From assembly GCA_016212105.1 (NCBI GenBank), contig JACRHJ010000034.1, positions 1 to 64,000 of the forward strand: a DNA stretch of 64,000 bases, in the 5' to 3' direction. The notes under the pieces were generated by a model. That model did not search any database, had not been told where the DNA came from, and saw only the letters and a program-made list of their open reading frames with translations. The DNA comes from Nitrospirota bacterium (lineage in GTDB: Bacteria > Nitrospirota > JACRHJ01). Both the position numbers and the translations under genes were made by a program. Shown in pieces: positions 53,655-61,778 of the stretch. Every line of letters starts with the position of its first letter. Positions within the stretch are counted from its first letter, which is position 1.

Positions 53655-55184
53655 ATGCCCATCACCGTATCCACCAAATGCCCGTCCTGCGCGGGCGAGG
53701 TCGAGTTCGAGCAGGGTACGAACGCGGTCCACTGCGGGTTCTGCGGCTCGGACCACCTCGTCACCGGCCGGGGCCGGGTGCTGTCGTACTACGTCCCGGA
53801 GAAGGTGCCGGTCTGGGAGGCGCTCGCCCGCGCGCGTGAGGCGCTCGCGGGCGTCGGCATACCGGACGCGAAGACACGCGACGCTACTCTGTTCTTCGTC
53901 CCGTTCTACCACCTCATCGGCCAGGCGCTCCACTGGGAGGCGAAGGAGGACGCGGAGCGCAAAAAGTCGTGGAGTACGTCGGGCGTTTCGGTCACCATGA
54001 CCAGCTCCGATACCGAGGACGGCGCGGGGTTCGGACAGTCCGGCATGGGTTCGCTGTTGATGGAGGGCCTGGGCGGTAACCTCCTCAAAGCCCTGAAGGG
54101 AGACGGGGCGCCAAACCTCGTCCGGAAGACGTTCGAGCCCAGGTCGGCCTACATCAGCAGGAGCGCGCCCGCACTCGACATCCCGGAGCTGAAGGTACCG
54201 TCGCTCGGCGTCAGGGCGGACGTCCTCAAGCTCGCGCTGTTCGAGAAGGCGGCGGTCACGGTGCGCGGCCAGGTAGTGCCGGTAAAGGCTTCGTTGCCGG
54301 ACTACGAGGCCAGGGGTTACGCGCCATCAGGGTCCGAGGAGGCGGTGGCGAGGACGGTATTCGGCAAGGTGCGCTCGGTCATCTACTTCCCGTTCTGGCT
54401 GGTCGAGTCAGGCGGCGCGCCCGGCGGGCCCGGCTCGTTCACGGTCGTGGACGCGGTCAGCGGCGAGGTCGCAAACCCGCTCGCCCCGGCGGAGATCCTC
54501 GACAAGCTGGTCGCCAGAGACGGGATAAGGTTCGACGTCGCGGGCCTCAGGCCGCTCAAATGCCCGGACTGCGGCAACGGCCTGCCGGTAAAGCCCAGGG
54601 ACGCGGTCTTCGTCTGCGGCACGTGCAGGAAGGCGTGGATGGTGAGCGGAGACGGGTTCGAAGGCATACCCTGCTCCATCGCCGCGCCGCAGAAGAAGGG
54701 CTCGGGGGAGCCGGTATACTTCCCGTTCTGGGTGGTTACCGCGAGGCTAAGCACGCCGGACCTGACGGTCGAGAACAAGTATGACCTGGGCCGGCTGATG
54801 CCCGGGCTGAGGGTGCCTACCGAGGAGGACAAGGCGCTCCCGCTCAGGTTCTTCGTGCCCGCGCTCCGCATCGGGAGCCAGCTGGCCCTCTCCCGTCTCG
54901 CGACCAACTTCACGCGGTTCCAGCCGACCTGGGAAAAGGACATCCCGTACAGCATTAGCGCCAAGGGCTGCCACATCACGCAAGACGACGCGCTATCGCT
55001 TATCCCGCTTATACTCTTCGCAATGGCGCCCAAGGACAACATACACAAGGTACGGTTCGCGCTCGAGGCGAAGGTTGAGCCATCCGGGGTCGAGCTGGTG
55101 CTCATCCCGTTTTACAAGGGGCGCGGCGACTACGTGGACTCGATCCTCGGCCAGTCACTTCAGGCGGCCGCCGTCAAGGACTGA
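53655..55184 (+). CDS. Large zinc-ribbon protein of the SPFH/SHOCT cluster
   Basis: 509 residues. An N-terminal zinc ribbon (CPSCAGEVEF...CGFCGS, about residues 9-36) and a second one in the middle (CPDCGNGLP...CGTCRK) flank beta-rich domains with repeated FFVPFYHLIG, IYFPFWLVESGG and VYFPFWVVTARL segments, which resemble each other. No membrane segment. I know no named family. Proximity to the SPFH-zinc-ribbon and PH-like/SHOCT genes suggests a shared process. Start ATG 53655 has AAGG upstream; TTG 53649 is possible. Confidence 0.75.
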   Translation: MPITVSTKCPSCAGEVEFEQGTNAVHCGFCGSDHLVTGRGRVLSYYVPEKVPVWEALARAREALAGVGIPDAKTRDATLFFVPFYHLIGQALHWEAKEDAERKKSWSTSGVSVTMTSSDTEDGAGFGQSGMGSLLMEGLGGNLLKALKGDGAPNLVRKTFEPRSAYISRSAPALDIPELKVPSLGVRADVLKLALFEKAAVTVRGQVVPVKASLPDYEARGYAPSGSEEAVARTVFGKVRSVIYFPFWLVESGGAPGGPGSFTVVDAVSGEVANPLAPAEILDKLVARDGIRFDVAGLRPLKCPDCGNGLPVKPRDAVFVCGTCRKAWMVSGDGFEGIPCSIAAPQKKGSGEPVYFPFWVVTARLSTPDLTVENKYDLGRLMPGLRVPTEEDKALPLRFFVPALRIGSQLALSRLATNFTRFQPTWEKDIPYSISAKGCHITQDDALSLIPLILFAMAPKDNIHKVRFALEAKVEPSGVELVLIPFYKGRGDYVDSILGQSLQAAAVKD

Positions 55185-55585
55185 AGGCTGCCCGCCCGTC
55201 CAGTTCCCCCCATCCTCCCTTTTTTCGAGGGGGAGGTATGCTATTGCCAACCCGCCCCGTCTGTGATAAAATCCGGAAGTTTTCCACGCAATTATTAAAC
55301 CGGCGGCTGAATATTTGGATTCATCGCCGATACTTCATAACGCCCCCCGGCCCCCTCTTATCTTAAGAGGGGGAGTCATAGGTTGGGGGCAGATTGTTAT
55401 AAATCCGGCGGGCGCAGCTCGCCATAGTTTGGCATCCATCCATATAGTATCGAGGGGATGCAAGGGGGAACGTTTCCCCCTTGTCCGGGGGTGCAAGGGG
55501 GCTGCGCCCCCTTGAGGCCGCTATACCCAAGAGGATGTCCGGATTTTTAACCGACGGATTAATAACACAGGACAAAGGGCAACAC
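55185..55585. repeat. Intergenic stretch with compound repeat copy C
   Basis: This gap holds short G/C-run arms (55205-55240), a CCCCCTCTTATCTTAAGAGG hairpin (about 55352-55374), then compound-repeat copy C (55402-55564), which contains the same three nested palindromes as copies A and B plus an outer CCGGATTTTTAACCGACGG segment. No other gene is visible. Confidence 0.82.
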
Positions 55586-56935
55586 ATGCGTTCCGTCATA
55601 CATATATTACTCGGCATTATAATATTCGCGTCGCTCGCCGGCTGCGCCGCTCCGGGCAGGCGCGTAGGCACGGCGTCCAAGCCCGTTGTCGTCAAGAAGT
55701 CCGTCAGGACATTCGTCCTGGGCAACGGCGCGACACTGATAGTGAAGGAGGGCAGGAAGCCCGGCCCGACCGCGCTCCAGGTCTGGGTTACACAGGGCAG
55801 CCTGTCCGACCCCGAAGGCATGCCGGGTATCTCGCACTTTGTCGAGCACATGCTTTTCACCGGCTCGCTCCACCTGCCCAAGGGCAGGATGGAGCATTAC
55901 CTGGAGTCCATGGGCGGGCGGCTGTCCGGGCATACCGGGCGGGACTTCAGCTACATCGGCGTGACGCTCCCCGGCCCCGGCTGGCAGCGCGGCCTCGACA
56001 TCCTGTACGACCTCGCGGCCTACCCCCTGTTCAAGCCCGAGGACGTCGGGAGGCAGAAGAAGGTGGTCCAGCTCGAGATTGCCCAGAGGGAGAGAGAGCC
56101 GGACACGCTGGTCATCGACAACCTGTTTGGAGCGGCCTACGTCACGAACCAGTACAGGAACCCTGTAACCGGTACGGAGAGAGACGTGGCCGGGTTCACG
56201 AGGGACGACGTCTCGGGATACTACAGTGAGACATACGTCCCGTCGAACATGGTCATAGTGGTGGTTGGCGACGTGGACACGGCCGAGGTCAGGGCCGCTG
56301 CCGAGAAGACGTTCGGCGCGATAGCCATGCAGGAGTACACCCCGCCCCGCGCAAGGCCGGAGGCCTTCCAGGCGCACACCCGCACGAAGTCCGCCGAGGG
56401 GCCGTACAGCCTGACGTACATGGCGATGGGCTGGCACATCTGCTCCGCGTCCGACCCGGACATGTACGCGGCCGAGGTGCTGCGCGCGATACTGGGGCAG
56501 GGCAAGGGCTCGCGGCTCTACCAGGAGCTCCGGGAGAGGATGGGCGCCGCGTTCGACGTCGAGGCCGAGCTGTTCCCGCTCCGGGAGCCGGGCCTGTTCG
56601 TCCTTACCGCGCACCTCAAGGCGGACGACCTGCGCCGCGTGACCTCCGAGGTCCTGCGCCAGGTGAACAAGCTGAAGGACGAGTACGTCACGGACGCCGA
56701 GCTTGCGCGCGCCGTGGACTCCATCGAGGCCGGCTACCTGCTCGACAACGAGACCGCCGAGGGCCAGGCCTACGGGCTCGGCTACTGGGCCACGGTGCAC
56801 GGCGAGGACGACCCAGGCATGTACGTCGAGAACATCCGGAGGGTTACGCCGGAGGACCTGCGCCGCGTCGCCCAGAAGTACCTCGGCGAGGGTAACTACA
56901 CGCTGTCGCTGGTGGGGCCGGAGGGCGGCAGGTAG
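55586..56935 (+). CDS. M16-family zinc peptidase lipoprotein
   Basis: 449 residues with a lipoprotein signal (SLAGCAAP, Cys at about 18). The inverzincin motif HFVEH sits at about residue 93, with a downstream acidic ligand in VVQLEIAQRERE. It belongs to the M16 (insulysin/PqqL/processing-peptidase-like) family; the second half is the catalytically inactive partner domain. It would degrade peptides at the cell envelope. Start ATG 55586 is used because residues before it come from the repeat in the gap. Confidence 0.9.
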   Translation: MRSVIHILLGIIIFASLAGCAAPGRRVGTASKPVVVKKSVRTFVLGNGATLIVKEGRKPGPTALQVWVTQGSLSDPEGMPGISHFVEHMLFTGSLHLPKGRMEHYLESMGGRLSGHTGRDFSYIGVTLPGPGWQRGLDILYDLAAYPLFKPEDVGRQKKVVQLEIAQREREPDTLVIDNLFGAAYVTNQYRNPVTGTERDVAGFTRDDVSGYYSETYVPSNMVIVVVGDVDTAEVRAAAEKTFGAIAMQEYTPPRARPEAFQAHTRTKSAEGPYSLTYMAMGWHICSASDPDMYAAEVLRAILGQGKGSRLYQELRERMGAAFDVEAELFPLREPGLFVLTAHLKADDLRRVTSEVLRQVNKLKDEYVTDAELARAVDSIEAGYLLDNETAEGQAYGLGYWATVHGEDDPGMYVENIRRVTPEDLRRVAQKYLGEGNYTLSLVGPEGGR

Positions 56936-56939
56936 CTAT

Positions 56940-57251
56940 ATGATAATAGTCCCGTCGGTAAACGGAGTGCCCATCCGCCTGACGCAGGAGCGCTGGGCGC
57001 ACATAGTCCGGAACCACCCCGAGATGGACGGGTGGAAGGATACGGTACTGGACACGCTGGCGCACCCGGACATGGTCCAGGAGGGCGATTACGGCGCGCT
57101 GATCGCCCTCGGATATCACGAGGAAACCGTTTTGGGTTCTAAGTGGATGGTGGTAATATATAAAGAGACGGACGTCGACGACGGTTTTGTGCTTACCGCA
57201 TATTTCACTCGCAGGCCGTCGGCTTCAAGGAGGGTAGTATGGAAGCGTTGA
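56940..57251 (+). CDS. Small putative toxin-like protein (RLTxERWxHI type)
   Basis: 103 residues. VPIRLTQERWAHIVRNHPEMDGWKDTVLDTLAHPD followed by KWMVVIYKETDVDDGFVLTAYFTRRP resembles small RelE/EndoU-like nuclease-fold proteins found beside DUF2283 partners. It starts four bases after the M16 stop and overlaps the DUF2283 gene by 13 bases, like a toxin-antitoxin pair. The assignment is by context and fold pattern; catalysis is not shown. Confidence 0.6.
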   Translation: MIIVPSVNGVPIRLTQERWAHIVRNHPEMDGWKDTVLDTLAHPDMVQEGDYGALIALGYHEETVLGSKWMVVIYKETDVDDGFVLTAYFTRRPSASRRVVWKR

Positions 57252-57454
57252 AGATACTCGAAAGGAATGAAAACCTGAGCTGGGATTATGACGGGGAGGC
57301 GGACGTTCTGTACATAAGCGTCGGCGAACCCGGCAACGCCCTCGGCGTGGACGTGGGCGATGGCGTTGTCATCAGGTACAACGAAGATACAGGCGAGATG
57401 GTCGGCCTGACCATCATCGGCGTCCGCCAGAGAAGCATATCCGCCTTGAAGTGA
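57239..57454 (+). CDS. DUF2283 domain protein (putative antitoxin)
   Basis: 71 residues matching DUF2283: WDYDGEADVLYISVGEPGN, then DGVVIRYNEDTGEMVGLTIIGVRQR. A strong AAGGAGGG ribosome site sits three bases before ATG 57239. DUF2283 proteins are commonly encoded next to small toxin-like ORFs, as here. The role is presumed antitoxic. The gap 57455-57638 contains a GGGCGCGATTAATCGCGCCC palindrome and no ORF. Confidence 0.72.
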   Translation: MEALKILERNENLSWDYDGEADVLYISVGEPGNALGVDVGDGVVIRYNEDTGEMVGLTIIGVRQRSISALK

Positions 57455-57638
57455 CAATCCGCTCGCGGCTGTGTTATAAAGACTTGACGATGCGGGCGCG
57501 ATTAATCGCGCCCATACGATTTTAGATACAGGCGGATTCTTCGCACAGCCTGCCCCATAATGCAACCCGGCGCGCCGAGGGCGTCGCGCCCTACAAATGA
57601 CAAGCAGATTATCACCCATACACAGGAGGCATTATAAA

Positions 57639-59291
57639 ATGGCAAAGGTAAAGAGGGCGCTCATAAGCGTCTCGGACAAGACGGGCGTAATAGATTTCGC
57701 CAGTAAGCTCGCGAAGATGGGCGTCGAGATACTCTCGACAGGCGGCACCGCCAAGGCGATGCGCGACGCGAAGGTCGCCGTCAAGGACGTGTCCGAGTTC
57801 ACCGGATTCCCGGAGATGCTCGACGGCCGGGTAAAGACGCTGCACCCCAAGGTGCACGGCGGGCTGCTGGGCCGCCGCGGCGACAAGTCGCACGTCGCCC
57901 AGATGAAGGAGCACGGCATCGAGGCCATAGACATGGTCGTCGTCAACCTCTACCCGTTCGAGGCGACGATAAAGAAGGACGGCTGCGGCTTCGAGGACGC
58001 CATCGAGAACATAGACATCGGCGGCCCGGCGATGATACGCTCCGCCTCCAAGAACTTCATGGACGTGGTCGTCATCGTGGACCCGGCGGACTACGACGCC
58101 GTGGCGAAGGAATTGAAGGACGGCGCGGTATCGCCCAGGACCCGCTTCCGTCTCGCGGCGAAGGCATACGAGCACACAGCGAAGTACGACACGATGATAT
58201 CGTCATTCTTCAAGGCCGCGGGCGCGATAGATACCGAGTACCCGTTCTTCCACAAGTCGGAGATGAAGACGACCAAGTCACGCCCGTACCCGGAGGCCGT
58301 GCCCGCGCACTTCTCGGAGCAGGGCAAGGCGGACAGCCCGTTCCCGATATTCACCTCGCTGCCGCTCATCAAGGTGCAGGACCTCCGCTACGGGGAGAAC
58401 CCGCACCAGAGGGGCGCGTTCTACAGGGAGCCGGTCGTCACCGAGCCGTCCGTCGTCACGTCATGCCAGCTCCAGGGCAAGGCGATGTCGTTCAACAACT
58501 ACCTTGACGCGAACTCGGCCCTCGAACTCGCCAAGGAGTTCACCGAGCCGGTCTCGGTCATCATAAAGCACAACAACCCCTGCGGCGTGGCGACGGCGGA
58601 CAGGATTGTGGACGCATATGTACGTGCGAGGGAGATCGACCCGGTCTCCGCCTTCGGCGGCGTCCTCGCGTTCAACCGCAAGGTGGACGCGGCTACCGCG
58701 AAGGAGATAACCTCCACGTTCGTCGAGGTCGTCATCGCCCCGGGCTTCGACAGGAAGGCGCTTGAGCTGTTCAAGAAGAAGGACAACATACGCCTCCTCG
58801 ACATCGGCTCTGCGATGCACGGTACGGCGTCCGGCTTCGACATGAAGCGCGTCGTCGGCGGCATGATAATTCAGGAGCGCGACCTCGGCATGATTGGCGA
58901 CATCAAAAAGCTCAAGGTGGTGACCAAGCGCAAGCCGACGGCGGAGGAGTACAAGGGCCTCGCCTTCGCATGGAAGGTGGCGAAGCACGTCAAGTCGAAC
59001 GCGATAATCTACTCATACGGGACGCACGTCATAGGCATCGGCGCGGGCCAGATGTCCCGCGTGGACAGCACCCGCCTCGGCGCATTGAAGTCCAACTTCC
59101 CGACCAAGGGCGCATGCCTCGCGTCCGACGCCTTCTTCCCCTTCCGGGACGGCATAGACGAGTGCGCGAAGCACGGCGTCACGGCGATAATCGAGCCGGG
59201 CGGCTCGCTCAAGGACCCGGAGGTCATCGCCGCCGCGAACGAGTACGGCATAGCGATGGTGTTCACCGGGATGAGGCATTTCAGGCACTAA
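57639..59291 (+). CDS. purH: Bifunctional AICAR formyltransferase/IMP cyclohydrolase
   Basis: 550 residues, last two steps of de novo IMP synthesis. The N-terminal MGS-like cyclohydrolase domain includes KRALISVSDKTG, LSTGGTAKAM, DGRVKTLHPKVHGG. The C-terminal formyltransferase domain includes LRYGENPHQRGAFY and KHNNPCGVA. All hallmarks are intact. AGGAGG lies about ten bases before ATG 57639. It is separated from purD by a 3-kb accessory island. Confidence 0.97.
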   Translation: MAKVKRALISVSDKTGVIDFASKLAKMGVEILSTGGTAKAMRDAKVAVKDVSEFTGFPEMLDGRVKTLHPKVHGGLLGRRGDKSHVAQMKEHGIEAIDMVVVNLYPFEATIKKDGCGFEDAIENIDIGGPAMIRSASKNFMDVVVIVDPADYDAVAKELKDGAVSPRTRFRLAAKAYEHTAKYDTMISSFFKAAGAIDTEYPFFHKSEMKTTKSRPYPEAVPAHFSEQGKADSPFPIFTSLPLIKVQDLRYGENPHQRGAFYREPVVTEPSVVTSCQLQGKAMSFNNYLDANSALELAKEFTEPVSVIIKHNNPCGVATADRIVDAYVRAREIDPVSAFGGVLAFNRKVDAATAKEITSTFVEVVIAPGFDRKALELFKKKDNIRLLDIGSAMHGTASGFDMKRVVGGMIIQERDLGMIGDIKKLKVVTKRKPTAEEYKGLAFAWKVAKHVKSNAIIYSYGTHVIGIGAGQMSRVDSTRLGALKSNFPTKGACLASDAFFPFRDGIDECAKHGVTAIIEPGGSLKDPEVIAAANEYGIAMVFTGMRHFRH

Positions 59292-59304
59292 AAGCCGAGA
59301 GGCA

Positions 59305-59345
59305 AAGTCCCGCCTTTTTGTAAAAAAGGCGGCCCAAAAACTTCT
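59305..59345. repeat. AAAAAGGC-family palindrome
   Basis: AAGTCCCGCCTTTTTGTAAA and AAAGGCGGCCCAAAAACTTC form the stem just after purH. Same family as the copy inside cbiN. Confidence 0.8.
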
Positions 59346-59363
59346 GTGCGGGAAACATCAAAG

Positions 59364-59990
59364 ATGAAAATATTCATTGCCGTGTTGCTGCTCTTGTGCC
59401 TTGCCATCCCCGCATACGCGGAGGACGAGGGCGTCGACGCCAGAGGAGATATTGTATCGTCGTCGCACTACGACATCGACGGAGACGGCGAGCTGGAGAG
59501 GGTGGACATATACCTCGCGTCCGGAAGGCGGTACGTGGACGATACGGACTGGTGCGGCAAGGGCGAGAAGTGGGAGGGCGAGTTCCATGTCCGCATCACG
59601 GACAACAAGAAGCTCCTCCGCGACAACCCGGAACCGCTCCATGTCGAGTTCTTCTGGCTGCCTGCCTTCGAACTGAGGTTCGCGGACTACAACTCCGACG
59701 GCAACGTTGACTTCAACGTAACCGGGTATTCCGGCTGCAACCTCCGCGAGGTCTACCTCTACACGATATACCCCGGCGGCAGGGTCGAGCGGCTCGATGT
59801 CGACGGCGACATACTTGCGTCCACGTCAGAGAGCTCGACCGGCATCGTCAACGCGCTTGGGGACGGCTGCCTGACCACCCAGCACACCGACGATGAGCAG
59901 GGCGTGGTGCAGGAGACCTGGTGCTGGAACAGCAGCATGTTCTTCCTGAAGGACACGATACTCGTCGGCGGGGAAGAGGGAGTGGAGTAG
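59364..59990 (+). CDS. Secreted protein with EF-hand-like repeats
   Basis: 208 residues: signal peptide to PAYA, then a mature domain with two calcium-loop-like segments (DIDGDGELER and DYNSDGNVDF), the FG-GAP/dockerin-type D-x-D-x-D-G pattern, and several cysteines. No catalytic motif is evident. It begins the accessory island between purH and purD. It may bind calcium; function unknown. Confidence 0.7.
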   Translation: MKIFIAVLLLLCLAIPAYAEDEGVDARGDIVSSSHYDIDGDGELERVDIYLASGRRYVDDTDWCGKGEKWEGEFHVRITDNKKLLRDNPEPLHVEFFWLPAFELRFADYNSDGNVDFNVTGYSGCNLREVYLYTIYPGGRVERLDVDGDILASTSESSTGIVNALGDGCLTTQHTDDEQGVVQETWCWNSSMFFLKDTILVGGEEGVE

Positions 59991-59999
59991 GCACTGGGC

Positions 60000-60647
60000 A
60001 TGAAAACCGGCGGGCGATACGACACGTCAGGCCTTGCCGAGGCCCGGTCCGAGCCGGGCTCCCGTGGACGCGTGCTCAGGAACAGGCTCGGCATTACCCG
60101 CAAGCGGGAGATGGACGCGGCGGAATACAATGCGTATAACGCCGCTATCGTTTCCCTGTTGAAGTCGTATGGGCCGGAGCACCGCTTCACTGCATCTGAC
60201 ATCCAGAAGATGCACCGCCTATGGCTGGGTGGCATCTACGAATGGTCGGGCGAGTACCGGCAGGTGAACGTGAGCAAGGGCGGCTTCTTCTTTGCCGCCT
60301 CAGGGCAGATACCGCTGCTCATGGCCGAGTTCGAGAAGGGGCCGCTGAGTCGGCATACGCCGTGCGCGTTCAAGGACATGCCGAGGGTCATCGAGGCGCT
60401 GGCCGAGGTACATGTCGAGCTTCTGTTGATCCATCCGTTCCGGGAAGGCAACGGACGGCTTGCGAGGCTGCTCTCAGTTTTGATGGGAACTCAGGCGGGT
60501 TTGCCGCTCTTGGACTTCTCATGCATAAGAGGGAAAAAGAAGGAAGAATACTTCGCAGCCGTGCGGGTAGGGCTGGACAGGGATTACAAACCGATGGAGA
60601 GGATATTTGAGCTTGTGATAGACACGGCGCTCAAGGCTTCTTGCTGA
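60000..60647 (+). CDS. Fic-domain AMPylase-like protein
   Basis: 215 residues. The Fic catalytic motif HPFREGNGRLAR (145-156) matches HxFx(D/E)GNGRxxR with all active residues. The protein itself has no (S/T)xxxE(G/N) inhibitory motif at either end, so it may need a partner for control. The convergent ORF at 60631-60810 carries such a motif. Fic proteins transfer AMP or other groups to target proteins, often as toxins. It begins nine bases after the secreted-protein gene. Confidence 0.88.
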   Translation: MKTGGRYDTSGLAEARSEPGSRGRVLRNRLGITRKREMDAAEYNAYNAAIVSLLKSYGPEHRFTASDIQKMHRLWLGGIYEWSGEYRQVNVSKGGFFFAASGQIPLLMAEFEKGPLSRHTPCAFKDMPRVIEALAEVHVELLLIHPFREGNGRLARLLSVLMGTQAGLPLLDFSCIRGKKKEEYFAAVRVGLDRDYKPMERIFELVIDTALKASC

Positions 60648-60810
60648 CGGTTGCCAACCTGGTTGCCGGTTTCGCGGGTGCGGCGGTTGCCTGGCGGACG
60701 TGTATACCCTCTATGGCGAACGAGGATACTGCGTGCCTGGTGATAGCCTCTTGCAGCGCCTTGGGGTCTTTGAGGTACGGGTTGGTTTCGATAAGGCTCT
60801 TCTTTTTCAT
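60631..60810 (-). CDS. Small convergent ORF with Fic inhibitory motif (antitoxin-like)
   Basis: 59 residues on the opposite strand, overlapping the last 17 bases of fic. The segment SSFAIEG (S30-E34-G35) matches the (S/T)xxxE(G/N) inhibitory helix that blocks the ATP site of Fic proteins. NPYLKDPKALQEAITRHAV precedes it. Class I Fic antitoxins such as VbhA carry this helix on a separate small protein. A convergent position is unusual and the ribosome site is weak, so expression needs proof. Confidence 0.55.
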   Translation of the reverse strand: MKKKSLIETNPYLKDPKALQEAITRHAVSSFAIEGIHVRQATAAPAKPATRLATVSKKP

Positions 60811-60863
60811 GGAAATATGATAGCATGGGGGGGCCTTGAAGTAAAGGGGGATGTGGGGGGGCG

Positions 60864-61215
60864 TTTGAGGTCGCAAATTGCGACCGCAAAACACGTAACA
60901 CATTGATTATCAAGGGTTGTTTGAGATCACAAATTGTGACCTCAATTGCCAATTATTTCAATGGGTTGCGAGCTTGAGGTCGCAATTTGCGACTTCATGT
61001 TTGTAACTTGTTGATTTTGCAGGGCTGTATGAGGTTGCAATTTGTGACCTCAAACTCCTAATCATCTTGATGGGTTATGGACTTGAGATCACAGATTGTG
61101 ATTTCAAGTTGGCAATATACAGCTTTTCAGGGGATTTGCGGTTGCAAATTGTGACCGCAAATCTATTGCCATATCAGATAGTTACGTGTTTGTGGTCACA
61201 AATTGTGACCGCAAA
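60864..61215. repeat. Array of seven ~27-bp palindromes at ~54-bp spacing
   Basis: Palindromes centred at 60877, 60933, 60986, 61041, 61095, 61148 and 61202 share the core GGTCGCAAATTGCGACC or its variants (for example GATCACAAATTGTGACC, GGTTGCAAATTGTGACC). The centre-to-centre spacing is 53-56 bp, about five helical turns, so all face the same side of the DNA. The spacers are only loosely alike. An eighth copy lies inside the downstream ORF6N gene (61432-61458). Confidence 0.9.
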
Positions 61216-61234
61216 TTACGGTTGCGGAGGCTAA

Positions 61235-61750
61235 ATGGAGTCCAGCGTTATACCAGCGGAGCGAATCGAACATTCGATATATGCTATACGAGGTAAGCGA
61301 GTCATGTTGGATTCCGACTTGGCAGAGGTATACAACGTATCTACGAAGGTACTCAACCAGCAGGTTAAACGAAACCTTGACCGTTTTCCTGAAGACTTCA
61401 TGTTTCAGTTGAACCGGGAAGAGTTCAACCGTTTGCAGTCGCAAATTGCGACCGCAAGTTTGACCAAGCGACGCACCGCTCCCTACGTCTTCACCGAGCA
61501 CGGCGCGGTCATGCTCGCGAGTGTCTTGAACAGCCCGGTCGCGGTAGATGCGAGCGTGCAGGTCGTGCGCGCGTTCGTGAAGCTCCGGCAGTTGCTCGCG
61601 TCGCATGCGGACCTTGTGCGGAAGATTCACGCGCTTGAGAAGAAGTACGACTCGCAGTTCTCGGCCGTCTTCAAGGCGATTAACGAACTGATGGAGCCGG
61701 TAGAGAAGGGCAAGAAGAAGGTGGTTGGGTTTCGGGCTGGGGGGAAGTGA
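61235..61750 (+). CDS. ORF6N domain protein
   Basis: 171 residues. The ORF6N domain, shared with phage and virus DNA-binding proteins, is seen in IYAIRGKRVMLDSDLAEVY, VSTKVLNQQVKRNLDRFPEDFMFQLN and AYVFTEHG-type TAPYVFTEHGAVML. A coiled-coil-like C-terminus follows. The codons for RLQSQIATAS include the same palindrome as the upstream array (TCGCAAATTGCGACC at 61439-61453). CGGAGG lies four bases before ATG 61235. A DNA-binding role on the array is inferred. Confidence 0.85.
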   Translation: MESSVIPAERIEHSIYAIRGKRVMLDSDLAEVYNVSTKVLNQQVKRNLDRFPEDFMFQLNREEFNRLQSQIATASLTKRRTAPYVFTEHGAVMLASVLNSPVAVDASVQVVRAFVKLRQLLASHADLVRKIHALEKKYDSQFSAVFKAINELMEPVEKGKKKVVGFRAGGK

Positions 61751-61778
61751 GCGGGCGAGGACGTAAAGGGGGATGCAC

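Noticed and set aside
60864-61215. Possible CRISPR array (27-bp repeats, about 27-bp spacers, seven units)
   Set aside because: The repeats differ strongly from each other, the spacers resemble one another loosely, the repeat also occurs inside a coding gene, and no cas gene is present.
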